From: Clostridia bacterium
GTDB taxonomy: Bacteria; Bacillota; Clostridia; TANB77; UBA1234
Assembly: GCA_017521465.1 (NCBI GenBank)
Contig: JAFXCN010000021.1
Location: 1 to 36,822 of the forward strand
Length of the DNA: 36,822 bases
Direction: 5' to 3'
The position numbers and the translations under genes were made by a program. Under the pieces are notes generated by a model. It saw only the letters and a program-made list of their open reading frames with translations. It made no database searches and had not been told where the DNA came from. Of this stretch, positions 1 through 9,806 are shown in pieces; within the stretch, counting starts at the first letter, position 1; every line of letters starts with the position of its first letter.

Positions 1-61
1 TTATTATTATTATTATTGTTATTATCAATGTAATTAATGAAATACCTTTATTGTTTTTCAT
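1..61 (-). CDS. Pseudopilin-like protein, N-terminus only (runs off window)
   Basis: An ATG at 61 on the minus strand opens a frame that is still open at base 1 and reads MKNNKGISLITLIITIIIII. This is the short basic leader, Gly before the cleavage site and long hydrophobic helix of type IV pilin-like (prepilin) proteins. The usual Glu at mature position 5 is absent, as is common in clostridial versions. An AGGAGG ribosome site at 73-78 overlaps the TAG stop of the giant gene upstream (77-79), so the two are probably co-transcribed and translationally coupled. If the reading is right, the product would be processed by a prepilin peptidase and inserted in the membrane. Only 20 codons are visible, so the rest of the protein is unknown. 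Confidence 0.6.
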   Translation of the reverse strand, partial: MKNNKGISLITLIITIIIII

Positions 62-76
62 TTCCTGCTGCACCTC

Positions 77-3000
77 CTATTTATTTATAATTGTAATTCT
101 AAAGCTTGCACTTTGAGCTACATCTGTAACGTTTGTTGCACTAGAATTTCCTGTCATTAACACATATGGTTGAGTATCATTTCCCACGCTAAATCCTGAT
201 AGATTAAATCCTTTGTATTGATTTAACGAACCATTAATTTTATCTACGTATTTTGCATCAGCATTATAAATAACTGATCCAGAAGCACCTTTTATAAATG
301 CTGCAACATACTCATTTGATACTCCTTGCATTCCATATATCGAAAGTTTTGATCCGCCAGTTCCTGTCATTTCTTGAGGTAATGTCGAATGATATGATTT
401 TGTTACACTTGCATTCGCCAATATTGTTGCTGCTCCTATGTCTCTTGCTCTACTCATAAACATATCTGCCTGCACATTACTTACGCCATATCTATATTGT
501 AATGAGTTACTATTTCCAATCTCTACTTCATTTTCTAATTTTTGTGCTTTTTCAAATGCTTCATTTATAGATATTGGATTTAATGCTGTTGTATCACTTG
601 TTAATCTTATCTTTTTATTTAAAGATGGACTAACAGTTACATTTACTTCTTTTTCATATCCAGATTGATCAGCAAATACGAATATTGCATTGTTAAGCTC
701 ACCATAAACATTTAATGTATATTTTGTAACATATGTTCCATTTCCTTGCTTATTCATCTGAGGCGCATATGCTTCTGGCGATACAAATTTAACGCCTCTA
801 TTTGCTATAAATCTTACTACTGGATATTCTCTATATAATGTAGGTTCTTCAACAATATATTCTATTGTAAGTGGAACGTCAGTAAATGTATCTACTGTTT
901 GAGTTATAGAATTTGAATGTCCTTTTACATCTTCAAATGCAGCTGTATAGATTCCATTTCCAGTAACAATTATTCTAAATGTATATGCATATTCTGCAAT
1001 TTCACCAGTGCCATTTTTAATTTCGATATAGTTACTCTTTTCTATTGTTGCATTATCTATGCTTATAGGATCATTATTTTCAAGAACCAATTCAGTTCCA
1101 TTAAACGTTATTTTTCTTAATGCTGATGTTGATTTTACAACTAACTCAAGTTCTATTGCATCTTTACCATCTATTTTAGAAATTACATTTCCTTTAGGGA
1201 ATGTATATTTTCCTATCGGAACAATGTCTATTGGTAACTCTTGAATACTTGATTCATCAATTGTTAATGATACAACACTAGAATATGTAGTAAATATTCT
1301 ATTTGAAACCGCACATCTATATCTATATCCGTTCATTTCAAGTCTTGAAGAAGGTGTCTCATAAACTGGTCTATCACCATTTTCAACTATAGTCCATGTA
1401 TTTCCTCCATCAGTACTTACTTGCCATTCATAAGTATATTTACTTGGAACTCCACCTACTGCACTTACTTCAAAAGTTGCTGTTTCTGGAAGTTTTACAG
1501 TAACATTTTTAGGACCATTTACTATAGGCGCTGTATATATTCTCAAATATCCAATATCATATGTTTTATCATTAATTTCAGCTGAAGTTAAATGTATATC
1601 ATAACCTTCATAATATATTGGTTCTTTAGTGTTACTATTTATATAGATTTTGTGATTGTTTTCGCTATTATTTTCTATAGCTTCCATATTTTCTGTTGTT
1701 ATAACATTATTCGAACTATCTATCACATCTTGATATATTACATTTTTTCCTCCACTTTGTAAAACACCATCATAGAATATTAATTGAGAATTATTTTTGA
1801 AACTTACATACGCTATTTTTTCTCCTCTTATTTCTGGTGAAATTATTCCAACTTCTTCATCAGTTTCATTTCCTAACTTAACAGAAGCATTACTATTGTT
1901 AAATATACCAACTTGACCACCTTCAATTAATCCACCAGTAATATTTACATCTCCTGTATTACTGTCAAGCAATGTTATACCGCTTCTTGTTCCACTTAAA
2001 GTAGCATTTCCTGAAATATTAACATCACCATTTGATATCATAGCAAGTGCGTCTGCTTGGTTAACTGTAGAAGAACTTGATGCTGTAATTGTTCCACCTG
2101 AAATATTAGCTGTAGCATTCTCTTTTACTAAAATACCTTTTACTTCTGCAGCAGACGATGATGCTGTAATACTTCCTTTTGTCATTTCTAGCGTAGAACT
2201 TCCTAAAAGTGTAATCGCACCATTATCTTTTGTCATATTACCTTCTGCAATAACTTTTACATTATCACTATTAATAATAATTTTACTTTCCGCAGTACCA
2301 GTTGCACGTATTGGTTTGATTCCTCTATATTCACCATCATTTAAAGTTGTAACTCCGCTGTTATCTATTATATATCCATATGTATTAGACATTTTAACAT
2401 TTCCATTAATGTCTAAAGCTCCATTATTTGTTATAACTGCTTTTGAATCATCTACTGTTTTATTTATCGCACCTGTTCCATTTATTGTTAATTTAGAACC
2501 TGTTGCAATATTTATAGTAGCATTATTTTCCATTGTAATCGTATAATCATTTACATTTAATATTATAGATTTATTTCCTGTTAATTGCGCATCGCTTTCA
2601 GCTACAACATTCTTCTTAACATTTAATGATTCACCATTTTGCAAACTATCAAAAGCAAGTTGTAATGAATCGAAGTAAATTTCTTCTTCTCCTCTTGTTA
2701 CGCTATATCTACCATCTATTGCAACTAGAAGGGCTGTATTTGAAGTTACAATTCCTCTATTTTTATAATAATCTGCATTATACACTAAGCAATAGTATTC
2801 GGCTCCATTATCATTTGCAACTAGTGGTGGAGTTATATATGTAGCATTTGTAGCTCCAGCAATTTCACTACCATTTTTGTACCACTGATATGTAGCTTTT
2901 GGATTTCCTTCTTCTATTTCCACATCAAATTGTGCTGTGCCACCCCAAATTGATTTTGCATTTAAAGGATGTTTTACTATCACAGGAGGATAATAAATAC

Positions 3001-6000
3001 TTGTATTTGCCTCTGTGTAATTTGTTCCAGCTACAAACTTACTTGCAATTTCTTTAGATTCAGTATAAATAATTGAACCAGATTTTAAATTTCCAAATGC
3101 ATTTTTTCCAAGTATTAATGATGTAGATTGTAAATAAACATTTTGTAGTGCTGTTGCATTATTAAATGCATCTTCACTAATTTGTGTAACTGAATTTGGT
3201 ATAGTTATTTCAGTTAAGCTCGAACCTTCAAAAGATTTATATCCAATTGTTTTTAATCCATTTGGTAATGTTATATTAGTAAATTTCGCTCCTGTACAAG
3301 ACCATGAATCAATTGTTGTTACTGTACTTGGTACTGTATAATTAGTTGTTGTAGCACCCATTGGATATGATATTAATTTTGTTGCATTAATATCTAATAA
3401 AACTCCATCTACTGCTTTATATGATGTATTTCCAGCCTCAACAACAAATCCAGTAACAGGAACTTTAAGGAATGGATTTGTACCAATTGCTGTTGTAGCT
3501 TTTGGTATTTTTACTGTGCCTGTTAAGTTAGAACAATTATAGAAGGCATATGTACCAATAGTTTTAATTGTTGAAGGTAACGAAATTGTTTTTATAAGTG
3601 TAAGATTATAGAAAGCTCTATCTCCTATACTCTTAACGCCTTCTTCTATTACAAGTTTTGAAATTTTTGTTCTGTAATTTACCCACGGAACTTCCGGATA
3701 ATCAGCAAAGTTTTTCATTTCACCTGTTCCTGAAATAGTCATAACGTAATTATTAGCATTTGCAGGATCAGTAGTTAAATATGCGATAACACTTCCATCA
3801 TTGTGTTTTGATATATCCCATCCTGTTGTAAGTGTTGCACTATTTGATGTAATTGAATATCCATGATTATTTTTTACTACAACTCTATACATATATCCAT
3901 TCATAACTTCAGTTGTAGTAACATTATAAGCCGCACCTGTAGCACCATTAATATTAGTCCATGAATTTCCTTTATCTTTACTTAATTGCCATTGATAAGA
4001 ATATGTATCTCCATTATATGAATTCTTTAACGCTACGTTATATGTTGCCATTTTTCCAACAGAAGTTGATACATTATTTATATTTGTAATATCAAATACT
4101 CTCACTGTAATTGTTTTTGATGTTGAATTATATTGTGTTGTTTTTGCAGAAGTTACTGTTATTGTTGCATCACCAGCATCTTTTGCCGTTATTGTAATTG
4201 TTTTTGTTGAATTATTTACAACTGCAGTTGCAATATTTGAGTTTGATGAAGAAACTGTAATTTCTCCATTACCATTGTATGTATATGTTGGACTTACTGT
4301 ACTTCCTTTTGATACCCTATATTCTGCTGTAGAAACAGTCAATGTAGGATTTGTAGCTATAATTGTTAAAGTTCCATTTGCATACACGATATTATAATTC
4401 GATGTTACATCTGTAGAACCATTTTTTATGCTAGCCGCACTTGGTGTAATTGTTGTTGTTCCAACAGCTGAACCATTTGCTTTTAATGTTACTGCAGAAA
4501 GTGTATGTCCACTCACTTGGTTAGTTAACGTAGCATAACTTACTCCTTGCTTAATCGAGCCAGTATATTCTATTGTTTGATTATTTGCTGTAACTGTTAC
4601 ATCTTTTTTATTAATTGTAACATTAACATTTCCCGCAGCTGAATTGTAATTTGAATTACCTGTTATATAATAATACACATTGTATGTATCTACATCAGTT
4701 CTGGTTGGTATTGCGGTATTTCCAGATGTGCTATAGTTACTAGCTGTTAATTTAGTGCCTACAGAATAAAATACAGTTCCTTGGCCAGCTTTAGTAACTT
4801 CTACTAACCCCTGTGCTGCTCCGTTATACGTTAAAGTTTTAGCCTTAAATGCAAATGGGTTTGTTGCTTTACCTATAGAAATAGATTTGCTATTTATATT
4901 GCCCGAAGCATCTTTTACCCAAAAATAGTATGTATCCACATTAACAACTGTATATGTTTTTGTTATTTGTGCAGTTGTTGCAGCCATAGTTGACCAACTA
5001 CTTGGTGTTGCATTTGTATTAGTGAAAGCCCATGCTACTATTCCACTTTGATTATCTGTTGCTTTACCAGTTAAAGTTATATTTCCACCAGTATATATAG
5101 TTGAACTTGCTGTTAAACTATCAATTGTAGGTGCTGTAACATCACAAACGTGACTCTTTATATGATTGCTATTTCTACTACATATAACATTTGTAGTTCC
5201 ACAATCTGAACAAGTTTTTGAATAATCGTGGTTTGATGAATTTATATCTATTTCTTGAGTTTGATATGCAGTACATACACAAGTTCTCTTTTGACTTCCT
5301 TTCGTCATACAAGTTGCCACAGTTGTAATTGTCCATGAACCCCAACTATGTGTTCCTTGATAAGTACATTGTGTACATTTATGGTTAGTATCCCAATTAT
5401 GATTTGCCTCAGTTTGTGTTAATGAACATCTAGAACACTTTTGTGTATGATGTTGAGTTGCACTTATTGACGTATAACTTGTTTTCCAATCATGTCCTAA
5501 TGCATTTACTAATATTGTTGAACATCTTGTACATTTTTGTGGTGCTGTACATGTTGCTGCTGTTCCTCCACTATGTCCTAAGGCATTTGCTAACGTCGTC
5601 GAACATCTTGTACATTTCTGTGCTGTTGTACATGTTGCTGCTGTTCCCGGATTATGTCCTAATGCGTTTGCTAACGTTGTCGAACATCTTGTACATTTTT
5701 GCGCTGCTGTACATGTTGCCGCTGTTCCTGGTGCGTGTCCTAATGCCGCTTTTATTGTTGCTCCACAACCTGATCTTGTACATACTTGTGCTGCTGTACA
5801 TGTTGCTGCTGTTCCTGGCGCATGTCCCAATGCCGCTTTTATTGTCGCTCCACAACCCGATCTTGTACATTTTTGCGCTGTTGTACATGTTGCCGCTGCA
5901 CCTGCGCTATGTCCTAATGCTGCCTTTATTGTCGCTCCGCATCCTGATCTTTTACATGTTTGTGCTGTTGTACATGTTGCTGCCGAACCTGGATCATGTC

Positions 6001-7489
6001 CTAATGCATTTGCTAGTGTTACTCCACAACCTGTTCTTGTACATTTTTGTGCTGTCGTACATGTTGCTGCTGTTCCCGCACTATGTCCTAATGCATTTGT
6101 TAATGTTGTTGAACATCTTGTACATTTTTGTGCTGTTGTACATGTTGCTGCTGTTCCCGGATTATGTCCTAATGCATTTGTTAATGTTGTTGAACATCTT
6201 GTACATTTTTGCGCTGCTGTACATGTTGCTGCCGTTCCTGGATTATGTCCTAATGCATTTGCTAGCACTGTCGAACATCTTGTACACTTCTGTGCTGCTG
6301 TACATGTTGCTGCCGTTCCCGGATTATGTCCTAACGCATTTGCTAATGTTGCACCACAACCCGATCTTGTACATTTTTGTGCTGTTGTACATGTTGCTGC
6401 CGTCCCTGGGCTATGTCCTAACGCCGCTTTTATTGTTGCTCCACAACCTGATCTTGTACATTTTTGTGCTGTTGTACATGTTGCTGCCGTCCCTGGGCTA
6501 TGTCCTAACGCCGCTTTTATTGTTGCTCCACAACCTGATCTTTTACATGTTTGTGCTGTTGTACATGTTGCTGCCGAACCTGGATCATGTCCAAGTGCAT
6601 TTGCTAATGTTGTTGAACATCTTGTACATTTTTGCGCTGTTGTACATGTTGCTGCCGTTCCTGGATTATGTCCAAGTGCATTTGCTAATGTTGTTGAACA
6701 TCTTGTACATTTTTGCGCTGCTGTACACGTTGCTGCTGTCCCTGGATTATGTCCAAGTGCATTTGCTAATGTTGTTGAACATCTTGTACATTTTTGCGCT
6801 GCTGTACATGTTGCTGCCGTTCCTGGATTATGTCCAAGTGCATTTGCTAATGTTGTCGAACATCTTGTACATTTTTGTGCTGCTGTACACGTTGCTGCCG
6901 TCCCTGGATTATGTCCTAATGCATTTGCTAACGTTGCCGAACATCTTGTACATTTTTGCGCTGCTGTACACGTTGCCGCTGCACCTGCACTATGTCCTAA
7001 TGCAGCTATTGCTTCAGTATATGAATGTCCACACGTTCCACATTTATATGTTTTTACGCCTGCCGATGTACATGTTGCCGCTGTTGTTATAGTTCCTGTA
7101 TAACTATGTGATCCAGAATAATAACTACTACAACTACTACAACTGCTTCTATGATATGTTGAATTATAATATTTATATCCACCGTAGCTATGACTTACTG
7201 CATTTTTATAGCCACATTTACTACATGTCTTACTATGTGTCTTTCCCAACCCGTCATTTGTCCAACTGCTTGGAAAGTTGTGCGATACTGATGTTTGATA
7301 AAGATATCCATTACATGAATTACAATATACCTTAACTGTATGCGAACTACTTCCATTACTACTGTATGATTCTCTTATACTACTAGACATACAGCCACTT
7401 GCATGTGCAGCATAAACTTCATTATTTCCAAAAGCTGTTAATATAACTGCCATTAACATTATTATAAAAATCGATACTTTTCTTTTCAT
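77..7489 (-). CDS. Giant secreted multidomain surface protein (Cys/His repeats, Ig-like, LRR, beta-helix)
   Basis: The product is about 2470 residues from the ATG at 7489, which has GGAGG 7 bases upstream and a signal peptide (MKRKVSIFIIMLMAVILTAF, then VYA-AHA). The frame is also open to an ATG at 7636, giving 49 extra residues; see the leader entry. Approximate order of domains: Cys/Tyr/Ser-rich head (30-160); 18 Cys/His repeats (163-662); Ig-like domain (about 780-870); MBG-like sequence (870-1050); Big_2-like Ig (1055-1133); Ig-like (1135-1220); BspA-type leucine-rich repeats, for example KSIGDRAF and KTIGTYAF (1275-1490); Ig-like (1500-1590); parallel beta-helix-like sequence rich in ISGGTI-type turns (1617-1915); Ig-like (1983-2080); a C-terminal part I do not recognise. 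There is no LPXTG motif and no SLH domain, so how it is retained is unclear. The role is inferred to be adhesion or a surface scaffold. It is followed by a pseudopilin-like gene. Confidence 0.85.
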   Translation of the reverse strand: MKRKVSIFIIMLMAVILTAFGNNEVYAAHASGCMSSSIRESYSSNGSSSHTVKVYCNSCNGYLYQTSVSHNFPSSWTNDGLGKTHSKTCSKCGYKNAVSHSYGGYKYYNSTYHRSSCSSCSSYYSGSHSYTGTITTAATCTSAGVKTYKCGTCGHSYTEAIAALGHSAGAAATCTAAQKCTRCSATLANALGHNPGTAATCTAAQKCTRCSTTLANALGHNPGTAATCTAAQKCTRCSTTLANALGHNPGTAATCTAAQKCTRCSTTLANALGHNPGTAATCTTAQKCTRCSTTLANALGHDPGSAATCTTAQTCKRSGCGATIKAALGHSPGTAATCTTAQKCTRSGCGATIKAALGHSPGTAATCTTAQKCTRSGCGATLANALGHNPGTAATCTAAQKCTRCSTVLANALGHNPGTAATCTAAQKCTRCSTTLTNALGHNPGTAATCTTAQKCTRCSTTLTNALGHSAGTAATCTTAQKCTRTGCGVTLANALGHDPGSAATCTTAQTCKRSGCGATIKAALGHSAGAAATCTTAQKCTRSGCGATIKAALGHAPGTAATCTAAQVCTRSGCGATIKAALGHAPGTAATCTAAQKCTRCSTTLANALGHNPGTAATCTTAQKCTRCSTTLANALGHSGGTAATCTAPQKCTRCSTILVNALGHDWKTSYTSISATQHHTQKCSRCSLTQTEANHNWDTNHKCTQCTYQGTHSWGSWTITTVATCMTKGSQKRTCVCTAYQTQEIDINSSNHDYSKTCSDCGTTNVICSRNSNHIKSHVCDVTAPTIDSLTASSTIYTGGNITLTGKATDNQSGIVAWAFTNTNATPSSWSTMAATTAQITKTYTVVNVDTYYFWVKDASGNINSKSISIGKATNPFAFKAKTLTYNGAAQGLVEVTKAGQGTVFYSVGTKLTASNYSTSGNTAIPTRTDVDTYNVYYYITGNSNYNSAAGNVNVTINKKDVTVTANNQTIEYTGSIKQGVSYATLTNQVSGHTLSAVTLKANGSAVGTTTITPSAASIKNGSTDVTSNYNIVYANGTLTIIATNPTLTVSTAEYRVSKGSTVSPTYTYNGNGEITVSSSNSNIATAVVNNSTKTITITAKDAGDATITVTSAKTTQYNSTSKTITVRVFDITNINNVSTSVGKMATYNVALKNSYNGDTYSYQWQLSKDKGNSWTNINGATGAAYNVTTTEVMNGYMYRVVVKNNHGYSITSNSATLTTGWDISKHNDGSVIAYLTTDPANANNYVMTISGTGEMKNFADYPEVPWVNYRTKISKLVIEEGVKSIGDRAFYNLTLIKTISLPSTIKTIGTYAFYNCSNLTGTVKIPKATTAIGTNPFLKVPVTGFVVEAGNTSYKAVDGVLLDINATKLISYPMGATTTNYTVPSTVTTIDSWSCTGAKFTNITLPNGLKTIGYKSFEGSSLTEITIPNSVTQISEDAFNNATALQNVYLQSTSLILGKNAFGNLKSGSIIYTESKEIASKFVAGTNYTEANTSIYYPPVIVKHPLNAKSIWGGTAQFDVEIEEGNPKATYQWYKNGSEIAGATNATYITPPLVANDNGAEYYCLVYNADYYKNRGIVTSNTALLVAIDGRYSVTRGEEEIYFDSLQLAFDSLQNGESLNVKKNVVAESDAQLTGNKSIILNVNDYTITMENNATINIATGSKLTINGTGAINKTVDDSKAVITNNGALDINGNVKMSNTYGYIIDNSGVTTLNDGEYRGIKPIRATGTAESKIIINSDNVKVIAEGNMTKDNGAITLLGSSTLEMTKGSITASSSAAEVKGILVKENATANISGGTITASSSSTVNQADALAMISNGDVNISGNATLSGTRSGITLLDSNTGDVNITGGLIEGGQVGIFNNSNASVKLGNETDEEVGIISPEIRGEKIAYVSFKNNSQLIFYDGVLQSGGKNVIYQDVIDSSNNVITTENMEAIENNSENNHKIYINSNTKEPIYYEGYDIHLTSAEINDKTYDIGYLRIYTAPIVNGPKNVTVKLPETATFEVSAVGGVPSKYTYEWQVSTDGGNTWTIVENGDRPVYETPSSRLEMNGYRYRCAVSNRIFTTYSSVVSLTIDESSIQELPIDIVPIGKYTFPKGNVISKIDGKDAIELELVVKSTSALRKITFNGTELVLENNDPISIDNATIEKSNYIEIKNGTGEIAEYAYTFRIIVTGNGIYTAAFEDVKGHSNSITQTVDTFTDVPLTIEYIVEEPTLYREYPVVRFIANRGVKFVSPEAYAPQMNKQGNGTYVTKYTLNVYGELNNAIFVFADQSGYEKEVNVTVSPSLNKKIRLTSDTTALNPISINEAFEKAQKLENEVEIGNSNSLQYRYGVSNVQADMFMSRARDIGAATILANASVTKSYHSTLPQEMTGTGGSKLSIYGMQGVSNEYVAAFIKGASGSVIYNADAKYVDKINGSLNQYKGFNLSGFSVGNDTQPYVLMTGNSSATNVTDVAQSASFRITIINK
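5504..7003 (-). repeat. 18 tandem Cys/His repeats (27 or 29 codons) inside the giant gene
   Basis: Eighteen units lie head to tail over exactly 1500 bases. Eleven have 27 codons (consensus start ALGHNPGTAATCTAAQKC, then TRCSTTLAN). Seven (units 6, 7, 8, 12, 13, 14, 15) have 29 codons, with TRSGCG in place of TRCS. Each unit carries one His in ALGH and three Cys, the second and third as CxxC or CxxxxC. Units are nearly identical at the DNA level, with mostly silent differences, which points to expansion by recombination and possibly gene conversion. Similar GH...ATC...CxxC repeats are widespread in giant proteins of gut Firmicutes. Metal or disulfide cross-linking is inference. Confidence 0.9.
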
Positions 7490-7653
7490 CTGTATCCTCC
7501 AACTTTCTTTATCATTTGTTATTTCTTCTATATTTATAAATCGGGGGTGACTATGACACATTTCATAATCAACTTGCCTTTTATAAATCTTCGGCTTCTC
7601 TTTTATTATTTGCTTATACTCACTAATCTTTTTCATTCTTCGCTCTTCTCCGC

Positions 7654-7680
7654 CTATTCACTTCCTGCAAATGCATACAT
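7654..7680 (-). CDS. Possible 8-codon leader peptide upstream of the giant gene
   Basis: AAAGGAG with good spacing precedes an ATG at 7680 that reads MYAFAGSE then TAG. It is followed closely by the ATG at 7636, which has only a GGAG-like site 11 bases upstream and opens a 49-codon stretch (MKKISEYKQI...) in frame with the giant protein's signal peptide. Three starts therefore stand in series (7680, 7636, 7489) behind one promoter. The 49-codon stretch is hydrophilic and does not look like a signal sequence. It could be a translated leader or simply an open 5' UTR. Confidence 0.25.
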   Translation of the reverse strand: MYAFAGSE

Positions 7681-7719
7681 AGTCACACTCCTTTCTCAGA
7701 TACATTTTTTATCAAACAA

Positions 7720-7748
7720 ATTATATTCTCAACTTTTATCTTTGTCTA
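7720..7748 (-). promoter_or_regulatory. Promoter of the giant surface-protein gene
   Basis: The minus strand has TAGACA (7743-7748), 17 bases, then TATAAT (7720-7725). Transcription would begin near 7713, leaving a leader of about 220 bases before the signal-peptide start at 7489. Confidence 0.55.
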
Positions 7749-8004
7749 CTCATACACGCGCACGTACATATTAATTTAGTAGTCTTTAGCATTTTTTATT
7801 CCAAAAACTTCTTTACGGAAGCTACTTTTAATTTTTTTGCATGTCATGCTTTATTGTTGAAATATTAAATTTTCATTACAGAATTATTACAAAAATATTA
7901 CAATACAATTTTATTTGCATTTATATCTCTTTTTTCTTCTTTTTCCGTAGCGTTTAATATCTTTTCTTACTAATATTTTATTCTCAATTTACAACATTTT
8001 CTAT
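7749..8004. other. AT-rich intergenic stretch with no gene seen
   Basis: This is the far-upstream region of the giant gene. It is very AT-rich, with only short hairpins, for example around 7806-7822 and GCATG-T-CATGC at 7839-7849. I see no coding frame and no riboswitch consensus that I can recognise. The c-di-GMP-I core was specifically looked for and not found. Confidence 0.5.
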
Positions 8005-8040
8005 AATAAAAAAATGGTAAAAACTCCTGTTTTTACCATC
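8005..8040 (-). terminator. Rho-independent terminator of the SbcCD-like operon
   Basis: An 11-bp perfect stem (8014-8024 with 8029-8039) has a 4-base loop. On the minus strand it is followed by a run of T (8006-8013). It sits 7 bases after the stop of the ATPase gene. Confidence 0.85.
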
Positions 8041-8046
8041 CCATAT

Positions 8047-9795
8047 TTACATATTTATTAAATTATACTCAATCTCTAATTCATTTAAAATTTTCTTCTC
8101 TCTTTCGCTACATGTAAAAATTATTACTTGTTTATTTTTAGAAATGTTTTTCAAAGAATTCAAAATATTTTTTAATCTCGCATCATCATAATAGGCAAAT
8201 GTCTCATCAAGTATTATAGGAACATCTGACAATTTATTTAATATCGCAAGTCTAAAACCTAAATATATTTGATCTATAGTTCCCGTACTTAACTTATCTA
8301 TAGTCACTATTTCACCAAATTTATTTTCAATAACTATTCCATTTTCATCATTATATTTTACATTAGTATATTCTCCATTTGTCGTTTCCGTAACACATTT
8401 TCGAATTTCGCATGTTATATCTGGAACAATTTTCGCTTTCAATTCTTCATAAGAATCATTAAATACTTCTAACGCTAAATTTAAACTTTCTTCTTTTTCA
8501 TAAAGCTTATTTCTCTTTTCAGTAAGTGTTTCAATATCTTCTTCTAATTCATTTAATTTATTGACACCCTTTTCTAACGCTTCTTCTTCTAGCTTTAATT
8601 TATGTTCTTCAAGTATATAGTCATTTTTAGTTTTTTCATATCCAGCAATTAAACTTTTTAACTCTGTAATCTTTCTGTCTATTATTCCTTTTTTGATTCC
8701 ATTCTTTTCTAGTCTTTCTAACTCTTTGTTTTCCTTTTTCTTTAATTCTTCAACTACCAAATCAAACTGATGTGTATTATCAATATTTTCTTCTGTGCTT
8801 TTTCTTTTCATATTTGTTAATATTAACAAAACTAGTATTGGCATCAAACATATAAGTAATAGATATTTCTGAAATACAAAAGTTGCTACAATTACTATTA
8901 AAGCAAATATACCCATTATAATGTTTATGCGTTTTTTCTCTAATGTCTGTTTTTTGGCTTCTTCTGCTTTTTGTTTTTCAATTACTTTTTGTTCTGCCTC
9001 AAACAAATTTCTTTTTTCATTTAGCAGATTTTGATATTTATTTTTTATATCATAAACTTCAGTTGCAACTACAATTTCTTTAGAAATTTCTATAATTTTA
9101 TTTTCTATCTTTTTCTTTTCATTTTCTATAATTTCTTGTCTCTCTCTTTTTCCCAGTAATTGTTTCTTTTGAATTTCTTTTAATGTAAGTTCTCTTTGTA
9201 TAACATTTTTTGGCTTATTCTGAGTTCTATCTGTACCCACCTCATCATATAATGTTTTCTCAACTTTCTTTATTACATTTTCATACGATGTATTTTCATC
9301 GCCAGATTGAATCATATTAGTCAATTTTTGAATAATATTTTTTTGCGAATCAATATTAACATCTATATTTTTCTGTGTAACAAATGCAGTGTTTTCAAAG
9401 GTTTCTTCATCTATATTAAATTGCTCATTACCTATTAAAACACCTCTACTTTTGTCTTTGTTGTAATTCTTTGTTATTTCGTTACCCAATTCATCATAAA
9501 TCTTAGTATTGTTTCTATTAAAATCTCTGAAAACACTATATTGCACACCATCAACTTCATACTCTGCTTTTCCACTAAATTCAATCTCTTTCCAAGGTTT
9601 ATATTTCTCTAACTCTGAAAATGAATTCCCAGCCTTATTTTTATTAACACCATAAAATATAGCTTTAATAAATCCCATTAGCGTAGATTTTCCTGATTCG
9701 TTCGATCCAACAACTAAATTAATTTTATCACCAAATTCTATGTTCTTATTTTCTAGTTTCCCAAATCCGTTTACCTGAATGCTTTTAAGTTTCAT
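8047..9795 (-). CDS. SbcC/YhaN-like ABC-type ATPase with central membrane hairpin
   Basis: This 582-residue protein belongs to the SMC/SbcC/YhaN class. Walker A is GSNESGKST at residues 30-38 in an N-terminal half-domain. The C-terminal half has the signature KLSTGTIDQIYLGFRLA and Walker B PIILDE. Between them lie long Lys/Glu coiled coils interrupted near residues 290-335 by two strongly hydrophobic helices (MGIFALIVIVATFVF, YLLLICLMPILVLLIL). That suggests a membrane-attached hinge, as in some YhaN-type proteins. It is much shorter than Escherichia coli SbcC. The start is the ATG at 9795, five bases after AGGAGG; a TTG just before it is too close to that site. It follows the nuclease gene by 11 bases. 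Together they probably act as a DNA-end processing complex. The role comes from the family. Confidence 0.88.
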   Translation of the reverse strand: MKLKSIQVNGFGKLENKNIEFGDKINLVVGSNESGKSTLMGFIKAIFYGVNKNKAGNSFSELEKYKPWKEIEFSGKAEYEVDGVQYSVFRDFNRNNTKIYDELGNEITKNYNKDKSRGVLIGNEQFNIDEETFENTAFVTQKNIDVNIDSQKNIIQKLTNMIQSGDENTSYENVIKKVEKTLYDEVGTDRTQNKPKNVIQRELTLKEIQKKQLLGKRERQEIIENEKKKIENKIIEISKEIVVATEVYDIKNKYQNLLNEKRNLFEAEQKVIEKQKAEEAKKQTLEKKRINIIMGIFALIVIVATFVFQKYLLLICLMPILVLLILTNMKRKSTEENIDNTHQFDLVVEELKKKENKELERLEKNGIKKGIIDRKITELKSLIAGYEKTKNDYILEEHKLKLEEEALEKGVNKLNELEEDIETLTEKRNKLYEKEESLNLALEVFNDSYEELKAKIVPDITCEIRKCVTETTNGEYTNVKYNDENGIVIENKFGEIVTIDKLSTGTIDQIYLGFRLAILNKLSDVPIILDETFAYYDDARLKNILNSLKNISKNKQVIIFTCSEREKKILNELEIEYNLINM

Positions 9796-9806
9796 CAAAT
9801 CCTCCT

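Noticed and set aside
5443-7092. 549-codon open frame on the plus strand, Leu/Tyr rich
   Set aside because: It is the exact antisense of the 18-unit repeat array. Repetition of an 81-87-base unit without stops in one antisense frame keeps it open. There is no ribosome site, and the giant gene with signal peptide is clearly real.
7801-7830. Third copy of the GTCTC/GAA hairpin motif
   Set aside because: A short GCTTC/GAAG hairpin is present, but the loop differs and GTCTC and the outer stem are missing.
7490-8004. c-di-GMP or other known riboswitch before the giant gene
   Set aside because: The conserved core sequences I know are not present on the minus strand.
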